A stretch of 64,000 nt of DNA from Psychrobacter sp. JCM 18900 (GTDB lineage Bacteria > Pseudomonadota > Gammaproteobacteria > Pseudomonadales > Moraxellaceae). Made by a program: the position numbers and the translations under genes. Below, one piece after another: positions 1 to 8,126 of this stretch (position 1 is its first letter; each line of letters starts with the position of its first letter). Below the pieces are notes generated by a model, which saw nothing but the letters and a program-made list of their open reading frames with translations, did no database searches and was not told the DNA's origin. The stretch is taken from the NCBI RefSeq assembly GCF_904846625.1, contig NZ_CAJHBL010000003.1:248001-312000 (forward strand), given 5' to 3'.

Positions 1-2
1 CC

Positions 3-128
3 GCTTATGGATATATTCCGCCTGAAGATCAAAAGTCTTTAAAAAAATGGGGCGCCGACTATATTACGGATACCCCTGAGCAGTTAAATAAATTGCTGCT
101 ATCGTCTGGTAAGTTTGAATATTTATAG
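3..128 (+). CDS. mupP: C-terminal end of a HAD-family phosphatase, probably MupP
   Basis: Only the last 41 codons are inside the window, reading in frame from base 3 to the TAG at 126-128. The segment begins AYGYIPPED and continues with KKWGADYITDTPEQL, the usual end of HAD phosphatases annotated as phosphoglycolate phosphatase. In pseudomonads and relatives a homologue next to yciK is MupP, which dephosphorylates N-acetylmuramate 6-phosphate in cell-wall recycling. The yciK gene follows directly on the same strand, which supports MupP over a true phosphoglycolate phosphatase. The catalytic aspartates lie upstream of the window and cannot be checked. Confidence 0.65.
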   Translation, partial: AYGYIPPEDQKSLKKWGADYITDTPEQLNKLLLSSGKFEYL

Positions 129-203
129 ACTGCTATATATCATCAGATTTACAACCATAAGCACATATCCTCAACGATTTAATGATAAGTAGTGAGCAAT
201 GCC

Positions 204-1040
204 ATGAGTGACAATAATAATCAACCAGTCGTTCAACAAGACAATAAAAAAACGGTTCAGAGTCCTATTCAGCCTTTGACTCATGATGATATTCGTAGCT
301 TTGTACCGTCCAGTAATTGCTTAGATGGTAAGACTATTTTGGTGACTGGTGCGGGGGATGGTATTGGCCGTGTTGCCGCACTGACCTATGCTCGTTATGG
401 TGCCACAGTTTTATTGTTAGGACGCACTAGTAGCAAGCTTGAATACGTCTACGATGAGATTGAGAGTCTTGGTGGTAAGCAGCCTGCTATGTTGCCTATG
501 AACTTAGAAGGGGCGACTTACGCCGAAATGCAGCAGCTTGAAGGGCTAATTAATAAAGAAGTCGGCCAGTTAGATGGCATATTGCATAATGCTGGTGTAT
601 TAGGACAACTGACGCCGCTTGAGATGTATGACGTCGATACTTTTGCCCAAGTGATGAAAGTCAATTTCACAGCGACTTTTATGCTGACTCAAGCGTTGCT
701 ACCACTGCTAAAAGATGCCGATCATGGGTCTGTTGTCTTTACCTCTAGCACTGTAGGTACACATCCTCGCGCATTTTGGGGGGCTTATGCACTCTCCAAA
801 CAAGCAGTAGAAGGTATGAGTGATATCTTTACTCAAGAGACGCAGAACACCACTAATCTACGTTTCAATTGTGTCAACCCAGGTGGTACTCGCACTAACA
901 TGCGTGCGCATGCGTATCCAGGTGAAAACCCTATGAGCTTAAAAACACCTGAAGATATCATGGCAGGCTATGTCTGTCTGATGAGTGACGAAAGTATTGG
1001 CGTACGCGGTCAAGTAATTGAGCTACAACCTAAAGATTAG
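204..1040 (+). CDS. yciK: YciK-family short-chain dehydrogenase/reductase
   Basis: This is a classical short-chain dehydrogenase of about 278 residues. The nucleotide-binding motif TGAGDGIGR lies near residue 50, the NAG motif (HNAGVLG) near residue 130, and the catalytic Ser with the YALSK motif follow in the second half. The family is annotated as an oxidoreductase of unknown substrate. It has an N-terminal extension of about 40 residues before the first beta strand, longer than in the E. coli protein. I chose the ATG at 204; an in-frame GTG at 192 is equally possible, because neither has a good ribosome-binding site. It follows mupP in the same direction with a 75-base gap, an arrangement conserved in related bacteria, so the two are probably co-transcribed. 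Confidence 0.85.
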   Translation: MSDNNNQPVVQQDNKKTVQSPIQPLTHDDIRSFVPSSNCLDGKTILVTGAGDGIGRVAALTYARYGATVLLLGRTSSKLEYVYDEIESLGGKQPAMLPMNLEGATYAEMQQLEGLINKEVGQLDGILHNAGVLGQLTPLEMYDVDTFAQVMKVNFTATFMLTQALLPLLKDADHGSVVFTSSTVGTHPRAFWGAYALSKQAVEGMSDIFTQETQNTTNLRFNCVNPGGTRTNMRAHAYPGENPMSLKTPEDIMAGYVCLMSDESIGVRGQVIELQPKD

Positions 1041-1189
1041 TAGCAAAGTTTGTAAATCGATTGCGTCATTCTTTATTGATGGTTTTATACACTATCGCAG
1101 GTTGCAATTAACCGTAGCTAGCCCCATCTATTTGTTATTAAAGACATTTGTATTGTCTAATTATAATGAATAAAAAATAGGATAAAATT

Positions 1190-1456
1190 ATGGCAGGTGG
1201 CTGGTCAAGAGATGGTGCTGAGCACGAGCAAATGGATGCAACGGTAAATGATGCATTGGAACGCGCGCGACGTTCGTTACCGACAGGTGTAAGTGCTGAG
1301 CTGTGTGACGAATGTGGTAAACCTATTCCAGAGGCAAGGCGATTGGCAGTGCCCGGTATTCAGCATTGTGTTAGCTGCCAGACGGAGCTTGAACAAGAAG
1401 CAAAAGCGGCTGAGCTGTTTAATCGTCGTGGTAGTAAAGACAGTCAATTGCGTTAA
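1190..1456 (+). CDS. DksA/TraR-type C4 zinc-finger protein (YbiI-like)
   Basis: This 88-residue protein carries a four-cysteine zinc finger, CDECGKPIP followed by CVSC (about residues 39-64), inside the DksA/TraR C-terminal motif that includes IPEARRLAVPG. It lacks the long coiled coil of true DksA and matches the short YbiI/TraR class, which may bind in the RNA polymerase secondary channel; the actual function of this class is not settled. The start has a TAGGAT ribosome-binding site eight bases upstream. A 170-bp repeat has inserted between its stop codon and the strong hairpin terminator at 1652-1699. Confidence 0.85.
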   Translation: MAGGWSRDGAEHEQMDATVNDALERARRSLPTGVSAELCDECGKPIPEARRLAVPGIQHCVSCQTELEQEAKAAELFNRRGSKDSQLR

Positions 1457-1466
1457 AAAATAGTTA

Positions 1467-1636
1467 GGGCGTGTCCTCAATTCAATCGATAGTCATCTAA
1501 ATGGGTTAAAAATGGCTAAATCTTGCCAAACGGCGTCAAATAGCTGACTAATATCTCGATATTATCTGCGCTATTTTCCTTGTTTGACTGCGATTTATCT
1601 CATTTTTATCACCATTTTTGAAATGAGGACACGCCC
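1467..1636. repeat. MITE-like dispersed repeat, copy 1
   Basis: This 170-bp element is bounded by inverted ends, GGGCGTGTCCTCAATTCAA on the left and the complement of a near-identical 19-mer on the right. TA flanks both sides, consistent with a TA target duplication. It holds no complete open reading frame. A second copy of exactly 170 bp, about five in six positions identical by eye, is at 50951-51120. The ends resemble those of IS elements that duplicate TA (IS5/IS427 or IS630 type), but no transposase is in the window, so the parent family is inference. It lies in the 3' untranslated region of the zinc-finger gene. Confidence 0.8.
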
Positions 1637-1651
1637 TAGTTGCGTTGAAAA

Positions 1652-1699
1652 GAAAGTGCGGACATTGCTAGCTAAAATAGCAATGTCCGCACTTTTTTT
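1652..1699 (+). terminator. Strong intrinsic terminator after the zinc-finger gene
   Basis: A near-perfect 18-bp stem (AAGTGCGGACATTGCTA and its complement) with a seven-base loop is followed by a run of seven T. It is downstream of the MITE and may serve both the plus-strand zinc-finger gene and, less well, the converging CobW gene. Confidence 0.85.
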
Positions 1700-1707
1700 G
1701 TCTGTTT

Positions 1708-2934
1708 CTATATAACCAGTGCCATCAGTTCGCGATCGCACTCTTCCCAATCTATCCATATTGATGACGCTTTGGCATCATTCTCAGTTTCTTCTATATC
1801 TGTATTGGCAGCATTTGTATCGACAGCATTGTCTAATTGCAAAATAATTTCCAATCGACTATCAGTCTGTGGGTCGATGGTTCTGGTGGTTAGACTACCA
1901 GGGTTAAAATTGATCTGCAGCCAGCCATCAGAAGTATGTACCACGCCTTTGATACGTTGCCAGTTTGGCAATGCTAACAACCAATTCTGTAAATCGTCAG
2001 CGTTTAGTATGTAGTGAGCGGGTAGTCGCCATCCAGCCAATTGAAAATCTTGCTGCTCTTCATGGTAGCGATAAGGGAGACCACTATCAGCACTAGCCTG
2101 AGCTTTAGTCTCATCGGTAGATGAACTCGATGATGGTACAGTTGCTAAAGAATTGGCTGGAGACTGTAAACCAATCATCGATTTTTTAGGATTAGAGATA
2201 CTGACTTTTCGTTGATTCGAAATGATAGAGCTAGGCTGATTCAGTTGGTCGTTTAACGTAGACGAATATGCATCTGTTACAAGACTATCTGATGAAGCTG
2301 TTGTCTCAGATGCTGTTAGTCCTGATGCTGCCCAAATGATTTTTACTTGCGAATTTAGCTTGGTTATCCATTCTACCAAGGCTTGTTTTTCGATAGTATC
2401 TAATTGGACATAACGATTGATTATCAGCACATCGGCATCACGGACATGCGCTTGAAAACCATCATGGTCACGATACTTAATCTGTTGCCACTGCTCGCCA
2501 CTCAGTACGGTTATCACAGCATTCATTTTTAGGGCAGTTTGCCAGTGCGGCGCACTAAGTTGTAGTATCAGCTCACGTGGATGAGCCAACCCTGTGGGCT
2601 CAATGAGTAATCGCTGCGGATGATGGTCACTGAGCAGACGACTGATTGCAATCTGTAAGGGCAGCTGACTGGTGCAGCAAATACAGCCACCACTGACCTC
2701 ACGAATGGCGATGTTCTTTTGCTCAAGATTTGTGTCTTGGGAGCTTGTTAGAAGTGCACCATCAATACCGATACGGCCAAACTCATTGATTAAGAGAGCC
2801 CAGCGCTCGTCATTCGGTTTTGTGGCCAGTAACTGATTAATTACGGTGGTTTTGCCCGCACCTAAAAACCCTGTCACTAACGTGCAGGGTATGTTTTGAA
2901 AAATAATTGGGTTTTTCACAGGTATGCTCATCAT
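1708..2934 (-). CDS. CobW/COG0523-family GTP-dependent metal chaperone
   Basis: The P-loop GFLGAGKTT lies about 30 residues in, and the family-defining metal-binding motif CICC (GGCICC) about 60 residues later, followed by IEPTGLAHP. The CobW C-terminal domain is at the end. These proteins hydrolyse GTP to load metals, often zinc, into client proteins; the metal cannot be told from sequence alone. Between the GTPase and C-terminal domains there is a Ser/Thr-rich linker of roughly 70 residues that looks disordered. The start is uncertain: tandem ATGs at 2934/2931 or a GTG at 2964, none with a clear ribosome-binding site. It lies 35-65 bases downstream of the OmpR-type gene on the same strand, so the two may be co-transcribed. 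Confidence 0.85.
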   Translation of the reverse strand: MMSIPVKNPIIFQNIPCTLVTGFLGAGKTTVINQLLATKPNDERWALLINEFGRIGIDGALLTSSQDTNLEQKNIAIREVSGGCICCTSQLPLQIAISRLLSDHHPQRLLIEPTGLAHPRELILQLSAPHWQTALKMNAVITVLSGEQWQQIKYRDHDGFQAHVRDADVLIINRYVQLDTIEKQALVEWITKLNSQVKIIWAASGLTASETTASSDSLVTDAYSSTLNDQLNQPSSIISNQRKVSISNPKKSMIGLQSPANSLATVPSSSSSTDETKAQASADSGLPYRYHEEQQDFQLAGWRLPAHYILNADDLQNWLLALPNWQRIKGVVHTSDGWLQINFNPGSLTTRTIDPQTDSRLEIILQLDNAVDTNAANTDIEETENDAKASSIWIDWEECDRELMALVI

Positions 2935-2998
2935 ATTGGCACGTGTTTGAGAGTAATCAAACACGGCCTATATTAAAAGAAATTAGATCAGTCAAAAG

Positions 2999-3757
2999 TT
3001 ATTCACTTTTGATGGTTTCTACCTCAGCTTCATCAGGAACGAACACATAACCAACGCCCCAGACGGTCTGGATATAACGCGCTTGTGAAGGGTTGTCCTC
3101 AATCAAGCGACGTAGACGTGATACTTGGACGTCGATAGAACGCTCCATCGCACCCCATTCACGACCACGGGCAAGGTTCATCAATTTATCACGAGTCAGT
3201 GGCTCACGTGGATGCTGTACGAGTGCTTTTAGTACTGAAAACTCACCTGTTGTCAAAGTGACTACGTTACCATCGCGTTTAAGTGTACGTGTCGATAGAT
3301 CTAGTGTCCATGGACCAAACTCGACCACTTCCATTTGATGACTTGGTGCACCTGGCAATTCACGGTTTTGACGACGTAATACAGCTTTGATACGAGCCAA
3401 CAGCTCTTTTGGGTTAAAAGGCTTGGGCAAGTAATCATCTGCACCCGCTTCTAGACCGGCGATACGGTCAGCATCGCCACCTTTAGCAGTCAGCATAATG
3501 ATAGGAATGTCCGCATTGTCTTCACGTAAACGCTTACAGATACTGATACCGTCTTCGCCTGGTAGCATCAAATCGAGTACGACCAAAGAGAAAAGCTCAC
3601 GTTGCATGAGTTTGTCCATCTGGCTGCCATCATGAGCAGTACGAACGACAAAACCGTCGTCTTCTAGGAAGCGTTGCAACAAAGAGCGCAGACGAGCGTC
3701 GTCATCGACGACTAAAATACGCTGAGTCAACGTGTCAGGGCTGTTGTTATCAGTCAT
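2999..3757 (-). CDS. ompR: OmpR-family response regulator
   Basis: This is a two-domain regulator of 252 residues. The receiver has the acidic pocket VVDDD (residues 16-20), the phospho-acceptor Asp62 in VLDLMLPGEDG and the conserved Lys112 in LPKPF. The C-terminal half is a winged-helix domain ending in RYIQTVWGVGYVFVP. Overall similarity is to OmpR, which controls outer-membrane and osmotic genes. The ribosome-binding site AAGGATG precedes the ATG. OmpR genes usually sit beside envZ, but the next gene on this strand is the CobW GTPase and the other side is tex, so its kinase is encoded elsewhere. Confidence 0.88.
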   Translation of the reverse strand: MTDNNSPDTLTQRILVVDDDARLRSLLQRFLEDDGFVVRTAHDGSQMDKLMQRELFSLVVLDLMLPGEDGISICKRLREDNADIPIIMLTAKGGDADRIAGLEAGADDYLPKPFNPKELLARIKAVLRRQNRELPGAPSHQMEVVEFGPWTLDLSTRTLKRDGNVVTLTTGEFSVLKALVQHPREPLTRDKLMNLARGREWGAMERSIDVQVSRLRRLIEDNPSQARYIQTVWGVGYVFVPDEAEVETIKSE

Positions 3758-4135
3758 ACAGGCATCCTTTTATAAAAATTATTGTTATCAGAAACTACAA
3801 GTAAATAGCTATGAGCAAAAACACTGCCACTAATTATCATTATTTAATTATTGGTTACGAATAAGCACTTCATAAAATTAAAAACTATTGTTCAATATGT
3901 CAGCACATATCAATATTTGTGTTATTGATACTTTAGTGTATAAGATTGCACCGAGAATTGCATCACCCATGATAATAAATGCTGTATGCGTTTGTTTAAC
4001 AAGTCCATAGGATGTGTGATATAGAACGATTTGCGTCCTAAAATGTGCAATAAATAACGAAAAGATAAAAAGGATTTTTATTCATGCAGCTTTTGCTATA
4101 ATGCAAAGCTACATTTCTCAACGATTGATACGTAT
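3758..4135. promoter_or_regulatory. Divergent intergenic region, ompR-tex
   Basis: This AT-rich stretch between divergent genes must hold both promoters. For tex, a TATAAT -10 box lies at 4097-4102, about 34 bases before the start codon, with no clear -35. I see no gene, repeat or convincing operator here. Confidence 0.5.
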
Positions 4136-6682
4136 ATGAGTAGCACTGATACCTTAACGTCATCTCAAACCTCGACAAATGCACAGGTTTTAGATGCAAC
4201 CACACACGCGAATATTCACGACAAGCTTGCTCGCGCGCTTGGCATTAAGACTGCTCAAGTCAATGCGTTTGTCAAACTTTATGATGAAGGCGCGACGGTT
4301 CCTTTTATTGCGCGTTACCGCAAAGAAAAGACTCAGAATCTTGATGATGCGCAGCTGCGTGCTTTAGAGAAGTCTCTTAATTATGAGCGTGACATGGCAA
4401 CACGTCGCCTCAAAATTACTGAGCTGCTAAGCACACAGGGCAATCTGACCGATGAGCTACAGACGCGTATCGATAATGCGACGTCTAAGCTTGAGCTTGA
4501 AGACATCTATTTGCCATATCGTCCGCGTCGTCGTTCACCTGCTGCCAAAGCTCGTGCCGCTGGTCTTGATACTGCTGCTCAAGCGGTCTTGACCCAAGAA
4601 ATCACCCCGACGGATGCCTTGGCTGACTATCAAGTCCAGTCAAGTATCACTGATGACAGTGGTAATGAAATCGAGGTTGATTTTAGCGATATCGAAAAAC
4701 AACTCGCTGGCGTACAAGCGATTATCGTTGATGAATGGACACAAGCATTGGGCTTGTTGGACAACTTACGCAGTGGCTTCGCCAAAACTGCCAGTATCGT
4801 ATCGAGCGTTGCGAGCGAAGAAAAGCGCGAAGTTGGCGAGAAATTCAAAGACTACTTTGAGCATAGCGAAAGCCTTGCTCGATTGCCAAATCATCGCCTA
4901 TTAGCAATGTTGCGCGGTCGTCAAGAAAACGTCTTGGGTCTAAAAATTGAAGGCGAAGACGCACCATTTATCGAAAAAATTATCAGTCATTTCGATGTCG
5001 ATGCCAAAGCCCCAGCAGCCCGCCGTGAGTTTTTGGCAGAGGCAGCCAGTAGCTTGTGGAAAGACAAATGGCGTCCGCATATTGAGCATCGCCTATTAAC
5101 TGAAAAGCGCTTAGCCGCAGAAGCGGATGCGATTGATGTATTTGCTAGCAACTTACAGCATTTGCTAATGTCTGCACCTGCAGGCCCTAAAGTAATCTTA
5201 GGTGTCGATCCTGGTATTCGTCATGGCGTAAAAATGGCTATCGTTGATGCGCAAGGTCATGTCATGTCAGATAGCGAAGAGAAGCCTGTCATAGCGACAG
5301 TGTATCCGTTCGCACCTGATAATAAGATGGATGAAGCCAAGAAAGTCATCGATGCGTTATTAAGTACTTATAACGTTGATTTGGTCGCTATCGGTAATGG
5401 TACGGCAAGTCGCGAAACAGATGCGATGATCAAAGAGATTTTGGCTGCGAACGATGCACTAAAAGCCAAAGCCGTTATCGTTAACGAGTCAGGAGCGTCT
5501 GTTTATTCAGCGAGCGAACTTGCTAGTGATGAGCTTGCCAATCTAGACGTTTCTGTACGCGGTGCAGTTTCTATTGCGCGTCGCTTGCAAGATCCATTGT
5601 CAGAGCTTGTTAAAGTTGATCCAAAAGCAATTGGCGTTGGTCAATATCAGCATGACGTCAATCAAAACCAGCTTGCAGACAGTCTGGATAAAGTAACTCA
5701 AGATAGCGTAAATGCCGTGGGTGTAGATGTAAACACAGCCAGTCCAGCTATCTTGGCTCACATCGCAGGTCTTAACCGCAATGTGGCGCAGCAAATTGTC
5801 ACCTATCGCAAAGAGCACGGTGCATTCGGTAGCCGTGAAGCGCTTAAAAACGTCCCACGTCTAGGCGCTAAGACATTTGAGCAAGCAGCCGGTTTCTTGC
5901 GTATTCATAATGGTAGCAATCCATTAGATGCCACTGGTGTGCATCCAGAGAGTTATGCATTGGTGGATAGCTTACTCGCACAAGCGGGCAAGCCGTTGTC
6001 AGAAGTCATCGGTAATGATGGCGTGCTAAATACGATTGATACGACTACACTGGCTGCTAACGACGATAATGTCAGCGTAAAAGCGATTATCGAAGAGCTT
6101 GCTAAACCTGCTCGTGATCCTCGTCCTGAGTTTAAAACAGCTAATTTCCGTGATGACGTCAATAGCATCAAAGATTTGAGCGAAGGCATGACGTTAGAAG
6201 GGGTAGTCACTAACGTAACGGCCTTTGGTTGTTTCGTTGATGTTGGTGTACATCAGGATGGCTTGGTGCATATCTCACAAATGGCCAATGACTTTGTCGC
6301 AGATCCTATGAACCGTGTCAAACCTGGCGATATCGTATCGGTACGGGTTATCTCTATCGATGAAAAACGTGGTCGTATCGGCTTTAGCATGAAACCTGAA
6401 TCTGAAAAACCTGTACGTACGGCTGCCAAGTCTACGACAGCTAGTACAGATGGCGAGAAAACCAGTCGTCCACGCAATAATAATGCAAATAGTGACCGTC
6501 CAAATAATAGCCGTCCAGCTGCTGACAAACGTCCATCTAAGTCACGTGGCAAGCGTCAGGATAAAGACAACGCGAGCAACCGTAGTAAGCCGGTGAAAAA
6601 TGATAAAGCTGAAGCCCCAAGTAAAATGGGTACACTCGGTGCTTTATTACAAGAAGCTGGCGTGACTAAAACTAAGAAATAA
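4136..6682 (+). CDS. tex: Tex-family transcription accessory/RNA-binding protein
   Basis: This 848-residue protein shows the whole Tex layout: an N-terminal helical region beginning IHDKLARALGIK, a YqgF/RNase H-like fold starting near residue 354 (LGVDPGIRHGVK), helix-hairpin-helix motifs from about 529 (VDVNTASPAIL), and an S1 RNA-binding domain at about 684-755 (GVVTNVTAFGCFVDVGVHQDG). Tex proteins bind nucleic acid and influence transcription and RNA turnover. The last 80 or so residues are a Lys/Arg/Asn-rich tail ending in MGTLGALLQEAG. Its own -10 box is at 4097-4102 and a bidirectional terminator follows it. Confidence 0.93.
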   Translation: MSSTDTLTSSQTSTNAQVLDATTHANIHDKLARALGIKTAQVNAFVKLYDEGATVPFIARYRKEKTQNLDDAQLRALEKSLNYERDMATRRLKITELLSTQGNLTDELQTRIDNATSKLELEDIYLPYRPRRRSPAAKARAAGLDTAAQAVLTQEITPTDALADYQVQSSITDDSGNEIEVDFSDIEKQLAGVQAIIVDEWTQALGLLDNLRSGFAKTASIVSSVASEEKREVGEKFKDYFEHSESLARLPNHRLLAMLRGRQENVLGLKIEGEDAPFIEKIISHFDVDAKAPAARREFLAEAASSLWKDKWRPHIEHRLLTEKRLAAEADAIDVFASNLQHLLMSAPAGPKVILGVDPGIRHGVKMAIVDAQGHVMSDSEEKPVIATVYPFAPDNKMDEAKKVIDALLSTYNVDLVAIGNGTASRETDAMIKEILAANDALKAKAVIVNESGASVYSASELASDELANLDVSVRGAVSIARRLQDPLSELVKVDPKAIGVGQYQHDVNQNQLADSLDKVTQDSVNAVGVDVNTASPAILAHIAGLNRNVAQQIVTYRKEHGAFGSREALKNVPRLGAKTFEQAAGFLRIHNGSNPLDATGVHPESYALVDSLLAQAGKPLSEVIGNDGVLNTIDTTTLAANDDNVSVKAIIEELAKPARDPRPEFKTANFRDDVNSIKDLSEGMTLEGVVTNVTAFGCFVDVGVHQDGLVHISQMANDFVADPMNRVKPGDIVSVRVISIDEKRGRIGFSMKPESEKPVRTAAKSTTASTDGEKTSRPRNNNANSDRPNNSRPAADKRPSKSRGKRQDKDNASNRSKPVKNDKAEAPSKMGTLGALLQEAGVTKTKK

Positions 6683-6722
6683 ATACTACTAAAAATAGCT
6701 AAAATTGATAGTTTGATATAAA

Positions 6723-6750
6723 AAAAAGGCAGCCATATGGCTGCCTTTTT
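6723..6750. terminator. Bidirectional terminator, tex and the converging gene
   Basis: A perfect palindrome built on AAGGCAGCCATATGGCTGCC has A5 on one side and T5 on the other, so it can end transcription of tex and of the minus-strand gene at 6798. Confidence 0.9.
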
Positions 6751-6797
6751 ATATAAGTAATACGCTTACAAACTAATCAAATAAACTAACTATCTGC

Positions 6798-7376
6798 TTA
6801 GCGTGATACAGCGATACGACGGTTTTCTTTAAACTGTACGTTTGCTGGCTGAGTAGCTAATAACTCACCACGCTTGTCTTTTTTCTTTTCTTGCAACGTA
6901 CTAGCAGCATCTGCAACTTTGTTTTCAGTAGCCGCTTCACCTGCGATTAAAGGCTGATAGTCTGGATTGCTGTGTTGCATGTTAGGCGCTTGAGTGTTCT
7001 GTACAGGAGCCTGAGCAGTTGTAGCATTAGTCATTGCTGCCGCATTGGCTGTTGCTTGAGCGTTGTTCATCAAAGCTGCATTATCATTGCTTGCTTCATT
7101 ATCCATATCGTCAGCTTCGTCATTCATTTCATCTGCTTCATTACCCATGTCCATATCGACATCAGCAGTGTTTGACTCTTCGACATCTACAGCGCCAGGT
7201 TGGGTCGCTAACAACTCACCGTCAGGACCTTCTATTTCAGCCTGTACAGTGCTCTTGACAGCAGCATTACGCATATCTGCTGGCATTAGATCGCTATTGT
7301 TAACGGGTGCCGCCATTGCCATAGTTGGTAGTACAAGGGTAGCGCCGACGATTAGTGATAAAACATTCTTTTTCAT
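6798..7376 (-). CDS. Exported protein of unknown function with a repeated GELLATQP motif
   Basis: The N-terminus is a classical signal peptide (MKKNVLSLIVGA through AMAAP, cleavage after about residue 22). The mature part is low in complexity: a central stretch rich in Asp, Glu, Asn and Met (around residues 65-100) and then Ala/Asn/Thr/Gln-rich sequence. The motif GELLATQP occurs twice, near residue 54 and near residue 170, each followed by a short acidic or basic segment with V and F. I do not recognise the family. It is probably a periplasmic or surface protein; the acidic stretch could bind cations, but that is a guess. The gene stands alone, with a terminator shared with tex downstream and a long empty region upstream. 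Confidence 0.7.
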   Translation of the reverse strand: MKKNVLSLIVGATLVLPTMAMAAPVNNSDLMPADMRNAAVKSTVQAEIEGPDGELLATQPGAVDVEESNTADVDMDMGNEADEMNDEADDMDNEASNDNAALMNNAQATANAAAMTNATTAQAPVQNTQAPNMQHSNPDYQPLIAGEAATENKVADAASTLQEKKKDKRGELLATQPANVQFKENRRIAVSR

Positions 7377-8059
7377 TATAAAACTCCATGATACATAATT
7401 AGCAATAGTTAAAAACAGTAACTCATATTTAATGATGAGCCGTTTTTATTTAAAGGTGTCTGTAAATACTGTATGCAAATTATCAACGATGTAGTTTATA
7501 TTTCAGTAGCAAACTCATTAATGTTCTAACAGTTTAATGTTTTCTTGTGACGTTATGAAACTGCCATACTTAAAGTCTAGCTGATATTTTAACTTCTAGG
7601 TTTTTCAAAAGCTCATTAGTAGCAAAGGTTGATTGTGTTATTAAAGCTGTTAATAAGTGAGTCTGCTAAGAATAAATATCTACCGACATCTCTAGTATTA
7701 GAAATATGAATATTTGATTGCTTATAGTTGTTATTTAAACTTAGCTGATTGTTATTAATAGTTTTTTTAGATCTGTCTATTAGTATTATAGAGACTTTTA
7801 TCAGTAGTTTTTATTCATAATTCAAAACCAGTGTTTAGATAACTATCAGATTTCAGTACGTAAATTTTTTGGTTACATGTATTTAATTAAACTAATGTTT
7901 ACATATGATTTTTCTACAATATTTATAAAACGATAGTAGCAATATTAGATTAGTAGTTAGTATCATAAAGTATTAAATAATTGGGAAACAGAAACATTGT
8001 TCACCAAAAAAATACGTTGTTCTCAATTTAATCCTAGCTGAAATTTTAAAGTAGGTAAT
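7377..8059. other. Long AT-rich intergenic region, no gene seen
   Basis: Nearly 700 bases between two minus-strand genes contain frequent stops in all frames and no RNA gene I can recognise. The right-hand part next to 7376 must hold the promoter of the exported protein. Nothing else can be supported. Confidence 0.5.
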
Positions 8060-8091
8060 AAAAAACCGTATCTCGAAACCAAGATACGGTC
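8060..8091 (-). terminator. Terminator of the saccharopine-dehydrogenase-like gene
   Basis: Inverted arms ACCGTATCT and AGATACGGT flank an eight-base loop and are followed on the minus strand by a run of T. Confidence 0.85.
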
Positions 8092-8126
8092 ATAAAGACA
8101 TTGAACCTTTGTTCTCACTCAATAGA

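Noticed and set aside
7063..7398. Plus-strand frame of 111 codons opposite the exported protein
   Set aside because: It is antisense to a gene with a clear signal peptide and is created by its low-complexity codon usage.
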